Made by a program: the position numbers and the translations under genes
Part shown: one piece after another, positions 33,925 through 36,577 of the stretch
How the letters are laid out: every line of letters begins with the position of its first letter
Numbering within the stretch: position 1 is the first letter of the stretch
Notes under the pieces: generated by a model
The model's database searches: none
Told to the model about the DNA's origin: nothing
The model's input: only the letters and a program-made list of their open reading frames with translations
DNA from: an uncultured Clostridiaceae bacterium
GTDB lineage: Bacteria; Bacillota; Clostridia; TANB77; CAG-508
NCBI GenBank assembly: GCA_948469815.1
Contig: CAOKMR010000015.1
Location: forward strand, 1-36,577
Direction: 5' to 3'
DNA length: 36,577 bases

Positions 33925-34806
33925 ATGGAAAAACAAATAAATCATTTTTTAGAATTCATACAGAATGATAAAAAGGCTTCAGAAAATACATTACAATCAT
34001 ACAGAAGAGATATAGAACAATACCAAAAATATATTGAAATAAATAAAATAAATTATGCAAAAGTAGAGGCAGAGCAAATTTCAGGTTATTTAGATTATAT
34101 GAAAAATATTGGAAAGAAAAGTTCAACAATTTCAAGGAGCCTTGCATCAATAAGAGCTTTTTATCAGTATTTATTAAGAAACAAGAAAGTAAAAAAAGAC
34201 CCAACAGAAGGAATACAATCTCCTAAAATTGATAAAAGAGTTCCAACAGTATTATCTGCACAAGAAGTAGAATTATTATTAGAACAACCTAAAAGTGTCG
34301 ACTTAAAGGGAATTAGAGATAAAGCTATGTTAGAATTTGCATATGCTACAGGAATGAAAGTTACAGAGATTATATCATTAGATATGGACAATATTAATTT
34401 TGTAGAAGGTCTTGTAATGTGCAAGACAGGAGAAAAACATAGAAATATTCCACTAGGAAATTTATCAAAAGAAGCATTAAAGGATTATGTTGAAAATGCA
34501 AGACCAATACTTATAAAGGATGATAGTGTTACAGCATTATTCGTTAATACTAATGGTCAGAGATTAACAAGACAAGGTTTTTGGAAAATAATAAAATATT
34601 ATAAAGAGCAAGCACATATAACAAAAGATATAACACCACATGTATTAAGACATTCATTTGCTACACACTTATTACAAAATGGTGCAGACTTAAAATCAAT
34701 ACAATTAATGTTAGGGCACTCAGATATATCATCAACACAAGTATATATGCAATTTCAAGATGAAAGTTTACAAAACATATATAAAAAGGCGCATCCACGT
34801 GCATAA
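33925..34806 (+). CDS. xerD: XerD-like tyrosine recombinase
   Basis: A 293-aa recombinase with the Xer layout: SAM-like N-terminal domain (1-~90; SENTLQSYRRDIEQY, SRSLASIRAFYQYL) and catalytic domain. Residues seen: Lys167, His239, Arg242 (HVLRH), His265 (LGHSD) and the nucleophile Tyr274 (STQVYMQF). Spacing equals that of E. coli XerD. The first catalytic Arg (ATGLRVSEL, Arg148 in E. coli) is replaced by Lys145 (ATGMKVTEI). Xer proteins resolve chromosome dimers at dif; with the substitution, activity needs testing. The start at 33925 has AGGGAGTG upstream; a GTG at 33916 is within that site. No integrase-like neighbours, so a housekeeping role is likely. Confidence 0.85.
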   Translation: MEKQINHFLEFIQNDKKASENTLQSYRRDIEQYQKYIEINKINYAKVEAEQISGYLDYMKNIGKKSSTISRSLASIRAFYQYLLRNKKVKKDPTEGIQSPKIDKRVPTVLSAQEVELLLEQPKSVDLKGIRDKAMLEFAYATGMKVTEIISLDMDNINFVEGLVMCKTGEKHRNIPLGNLSKEALKDYVENARPILIKDDSVTALFVNTNGQRLTRQGFWKIIKYYKEQAHITKDITPHVLRHSFATHLLQNGADLKSIQLMLGHSDISSTQVYMQFQDESLQNIYKKAHPRA

Positions 34807-34827
34807 GCAAATATTAGATAAATTAAT

Positions 34828-34859
34828 ACTAAGGGTAGATTTATAAAATCTGCCCTAGT
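34828..34859. terminator. Hairpin after the recombinase gene
   Basis: ACTA-A-GGGTAGATTT pairs with AAATCTGCCCTAGT (one bulge, one wobble). There is little T after it. Confidence 0.5.
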
Positions 34860-34886
34860 ACATTAATTATAATCGGAGGAAAAAAT

Positions 34887-35390
34887 TTGAAAAACAAAGA
34901 AACTGGGATAAACACGAATTTAGCAAAATTAGAAGAAGAGATAAAAAATAAGAAAAAATTACCACAAGAAGAAAAAAAAGCAATATTCAAAAAATGTTTA
35001 ATTAATACTATACTACTAATAATATTATTAATGTATTTGATTGGTTTACAAATAGGAGAACAAAATATTGAAACAGGAACATATATTACAACATTAAAGA
35101 TATTTAGTATAATATTAATAATAGGAACAACAATAATGTTTGAAATATCATATAAAACTAATAAAAATAATATAATTATACACAGTATAGAAATATTAAC
35201 ACTATCATTCTTTACGCTATTTCTAATATCAGGATACTCAATATACTATGGTAACTTTTATAAAATAACAATAACAGGAATGATTGCAAGTGGAATATAC
35301 TATATACTAAAAAATATATTAATTGTAAAAAGCTCAAAAAATAAATATCAAAAAAGTCAAAACGATATAAAAAATATAGTTAAATATTAA
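34887..35390 (+). CDS. Four-helix membrane protein with TTG start
   Basis: A 167-aa protein. The TTG at 34887 is taken as start because CGGAGGA (34874-34880) lies 6 bases before it and no ATG is suitably placed. A charged, helical N-terminus (1-~32, LAKLEEEIKNKKKLPQEEKK) precedes four hydrophobic segments: ~38-57, ~64-90, ~97-120 and ~128-150. A short basic tail follows (SSKNKYQKSQNDIKN). I do not recognise a family. It lies between the recombinase and rpoZ genes without its own visible promoter. Function unknown. Confidence 0.68.
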   Translation: MKNKETGINTNLAKLEEEIKNKKKLPQEEKKAIFKKCLINTILLIILLMYLIGLQIGEQNIETGTYITTLKIFSIILIIGTTIMFEISYKTNKNNIIIHSIEILTLSFFTLFLISGYSIYYGNFYKITITGMIASGIYYILKNILIVKSSKNKYQKSQNDIKNIVKY

Positions 35391-35466
35391 TGAAATAAAA
35401 AAAGATTGCGAAGCAGATTTTCTACATATTTAATGCCAAGCAAAAGTTATAAAGGAGTGATTAAAA

Positions 35467-35658
35467 ATGATGGTAAGACCAACTGTCACAGAATTATTAA
35501 AAAAAGTAGATAATAGATTTGGGCTAGTAATAGTAACTGCAAAAAGAGCAAGACAATTATCAAGTGGAAGAGAACCATTGACAAATAAAATAGAAGATTC
35601 AAATGTAACATTAGCAGCAGTTGAAATTGCAGAAGGTAAGGTAGGTCCAAAATGTTAG
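35467..35658 (+). CDS. rpoZ: RNA polymerase omega subunit
   Basis: A 63-aa protein that helps assemble and stabilise RNA polymerase. VRPTVTELLKKVDNRFGLVIVTAKRARQLSSG matches the conserved omega core, and NVTLAAVEIAEGKV the C-terminal helix region. Length is close to the B. subtilis protein (67 aa). The start follows AAAGGAGTGA; a second ATG three bases later is equally possible. Its end overlaps the start of gmk by 7 bases, so the two are translationally coupled. In most Firmicutes the order is gmk then rpoZ; here it is reversed. Confidence 0.92.
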   Translation: MMVRPTVTELLKKVDNRFGLVIVTAKRARQLSSGREPLTNKIEDSNVTLAAVEIAEGKVGPKC

Positions 35659-36215
35659 TAATATTATCAGGAGTAGCGGGAGCAGGTAAGGACACTGTAA
35701 AAAAAGAAATAGTAAAAAGATTAGAATATGTTGATACTTTTCCAACAGTTACAAGTAGACCCATGAGAGAAGGTGACATTCCAGGAATAACATATATATT
35801 TGTTACTGAAGAGAAGTTTAAAGAAATGATAGAAAATGGTGAATTGTATGAATATGATATACATCATAATAACTATTATGGAGTTGCCAAAAAGCCATTA
35901 CAAGAAAAAATATCAAATGGAAAAGTAGCTATAAGAGATGTAGATGTTAATGGGACTGAAAACTTAGTTAAACAATTAAAAGAAACAATAAAGATTATTA
36001 CTATATTTTTAAGAGTGCCTAAAGAAGAACTAAGAAGAAGACTAGAATTAAGAGAAGACAAGCCTAGTGAAGAAGAAATAAAACTAAGATTAAGTAGATT
36101 TGAATATGAAGAATCTAAAATGGAACAATATGATTATATTATAGATAATATAAATCAAGAACAAACAATACAAAAAGTAATAAAAATAATAGAGGAAAAT
36201 ATGGAAAATAGTTAA
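35652..36215 (+). CDS. gmk: Guanylate kinase (divergent)
   Basis: Nucleotide kinase, 187 aa, converting GMP to GDP. The P-loop GVAGAGKDT (7-15) differs from the usual GPSGxGKxT; the Pro-Ser pair is missing but the glycines and Lys13 are kept. The GMP-binding TSRPMREGDIPGITYIFV is close to the family TSRxPRxGExxGxxYxFV. HNNYYGVAKKPLQEKISNGKVAIRDVDVNG replaces the typical YGT...LEIDVQG, so this segment is also changed. RLSRFEYEESKMEQYDYIIDN fits the C-terminal part of Gmk. The start overlaps rpoZ. Likely the housekeeping enzyme, since rpoZ and gmk go together, but a related kinase cannot be excluded. Confidence 0.85.
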   Translation: MLVILSGVAGAGKDTVKKEIVKRLEYVDTFPTVTSRPMREGDIPGITYIFVTEEKFKEMIENGELYEYDIHHNNYYGVAKKPLQEKISNGKVAIRDVDVNGTENLVKQLKETIKIITIFLRVPKEELRRRLELREDKPSEEEIKLRLSRFEYEESKMEQYDYIIDNINQEQTIQKVIKIIEENMENS

Positions 36216-36248
36216 TAGAAATTTAATTTAATTTTGACAAAAAAAGTA

Positions 36249-36277
36249 TTGCATAAATTGTCGTTATATGATAATAT
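36249..36277 (+). promoter_or_regulatory. Promoter of the pyrG leader
   Basis: TTGCAT (36249-36254), 17-bp spacer, TAATAT (36272-36277) with an extended TGA. A TTGACA at 36234 has no matching -10. Transcription would begin near 36284. Confidence 0.55.
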
Positions 36278-36295
36278 AAATAAGTCTTAAAGAGA

Positions 36296-36344
36296 TAGGT
36301 TAAAAAAAAACCCCTAAAGAGGTTTCAATTTAATCTATTTTTTT
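36296..36344 (+). terminator. Intrinsic terminator in the pyrG leader
   Basis: TAGGTTAAA (36296-36304) pairs with TTTAATCTA (36329-36337, one wobble), enclosing AAACCCC/GAGGTTT, followed by seven T. It lies after the leader promoter and before pyrG, as an attenuator would; it may also end the rpoZ-gmk transcript. Confidence 0.7.
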
Positions 36345-36349
36345 ATATT

Positions 36350-36393
36350 GTAAGGGCACCATTTGAGGGAATACCCATGAGACATGCACAATA
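36350..36393. repeat. GGGCACC element, copy 2
   Basis: TGTAAGGGCACCATTTGAGG and the following AATACCCATGAGACATG match copy 1 at 27460-27503 at most positions, including the GGG-AATA-CCC mini-hairpin. The closing GTGCCC arm of copy 1 is absent here. Confidence 0.5.
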
Positions 36394-36456
36394 AATTTAG
36401 AAAAGGTATATATGAAATATGTCCATACAAATATAATAATATAAGGAGAGATAAAA

Positions 36457-36577
36457 ATGAATACAAAGTACATATTTGTAACAGGAGGAGTAGTATCGGG
36501 ATTAGGAAAAGGAATAACTGCTGCATCATTAGGAAGATTATTAAAAAATAGAGGATATAAAGTAACAAACCAAAAAT
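36457..36577 (+). CDS. pyrG: CTP synthase, N-terminal fragment cut by the window end
   Basis: The first 40 codons of CTP synthase, which makes CTP from UTP and glutamine. [20 protein letters not shown] is the characteristic N-terminus with the P-loop-like [10 protein letters not shown], followed by [16 protein letters not shown]. The start follows AAGGAGAGAT. The gene runs past base 36577. Upstream, a promoter, a terminator and a repeat element form a ~170-base leader, which recalls the CTP-sensitive attenuation of pyrG known in B. subtilis, though the GGG-start signature of that system was not seen. Confidence 0.93.
   Translation, partial: MNTKYIFVTGGVVSGLGKGITAASLGRLLKNRGYKVTNQK

Noticed and set aside
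36335-36568. Minus-strand ORF of 77 codons over the pyrG start
   Set aside because: It runs antisense to the pyrG N-terminus and leader, has Leu/Ile-rich antisense composition and no ribosome site.

Overview
The window is very A+T-rich bacterial chromosome. Almost every codon ends in A or T, Lys/Ile/Asn/Glu dominate the proteins, AGA is the usual Arg codon, and most starts follow a strong AAGGAG-type ribosome binding site. The gene content (RNase Y, ScpA, YtfJ/GerW, DUF1189, DUF2953, DUF4912 beside a GH57 branching enzyme, BlaI/BlaR1 relatives, RNA polymerase omega) points to a low-GC Gram-positive, most likely an anaerobic member of the Clostridia. I cannot name a species. No rRNA, tRNA, CRISPR array, transposase or prophage gene was seen.

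Layout. Bases 1-1295 are an accessory-looking stretch: an unrecognised 210-aa gene, a terminator, then a promoter and structured leader with a nine-codon Arg-rich upstream ORF that has no gene behind it. Bases 1296-3810 (minus strand) hold a DUF4912 protein and a GH57 alpha-glucan branching enzyme. From 3973 to the end every gene is on the plus strand: copper ATPase and copper chaperone; RNase Y; asnB with a BlaI-type repressor and a BlaR1-like membrane metalloprotease; a 755-aa coiled-coil protein with an N-acetylmuramoyl-L-alanine amidase; a Cys-rich CBS protein; a membrane protein; a class A penicillin-binding protein; cysS; a DUF1189 membrane protein and FtsH; purD; recX; scpA, DUF2953 and ytfJ; a sortase and a small membrane protein; a flavin reductase-like protein; a CobW-family GTPase; class II aldolase; a XerD-like recombinase; a small membrane protein; rpoZ and gmk; and the first 40 codons of pyrG.

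How the genes fit together. Cell-envelope work is the main theme (AsnB, amidase, class A PBP, sortase, FtsH, BlaR1-like sensor). The most interesting part is 8422-12714. Two 16-20 bp TTACA-N2-TGTAA palindromes sit in the asnB promoter and one sits in the promoter of the blaI-blaR1-like pair, so asnB looks like the effector gene of a BlaR1/BlaI-type proteolytic switch. The repressor keeps the Asn101-Phe102 cleavage site, but the sensor lacks a penicillin-binding domain. Because AsnB enzymes of this type amidate meso-diaminopimelate in peptidoglycan in Bacillus subtilis and Clostridioides difficile, this may be a wall-stress-sensing circuit that changes peptidoglycan amidation.

Intergenic DNA carries several structured elements: a 153-bp inverted-repeat element before purD with outward-facing promoters in its arms, two related long imperfect palindromes after purD and after the DUF2953 gene, two copies of a GGGCACC-containing element, a perfect 19-bp palindrome before the recombinase gene, and a promoter-terminator leader before pyrG.
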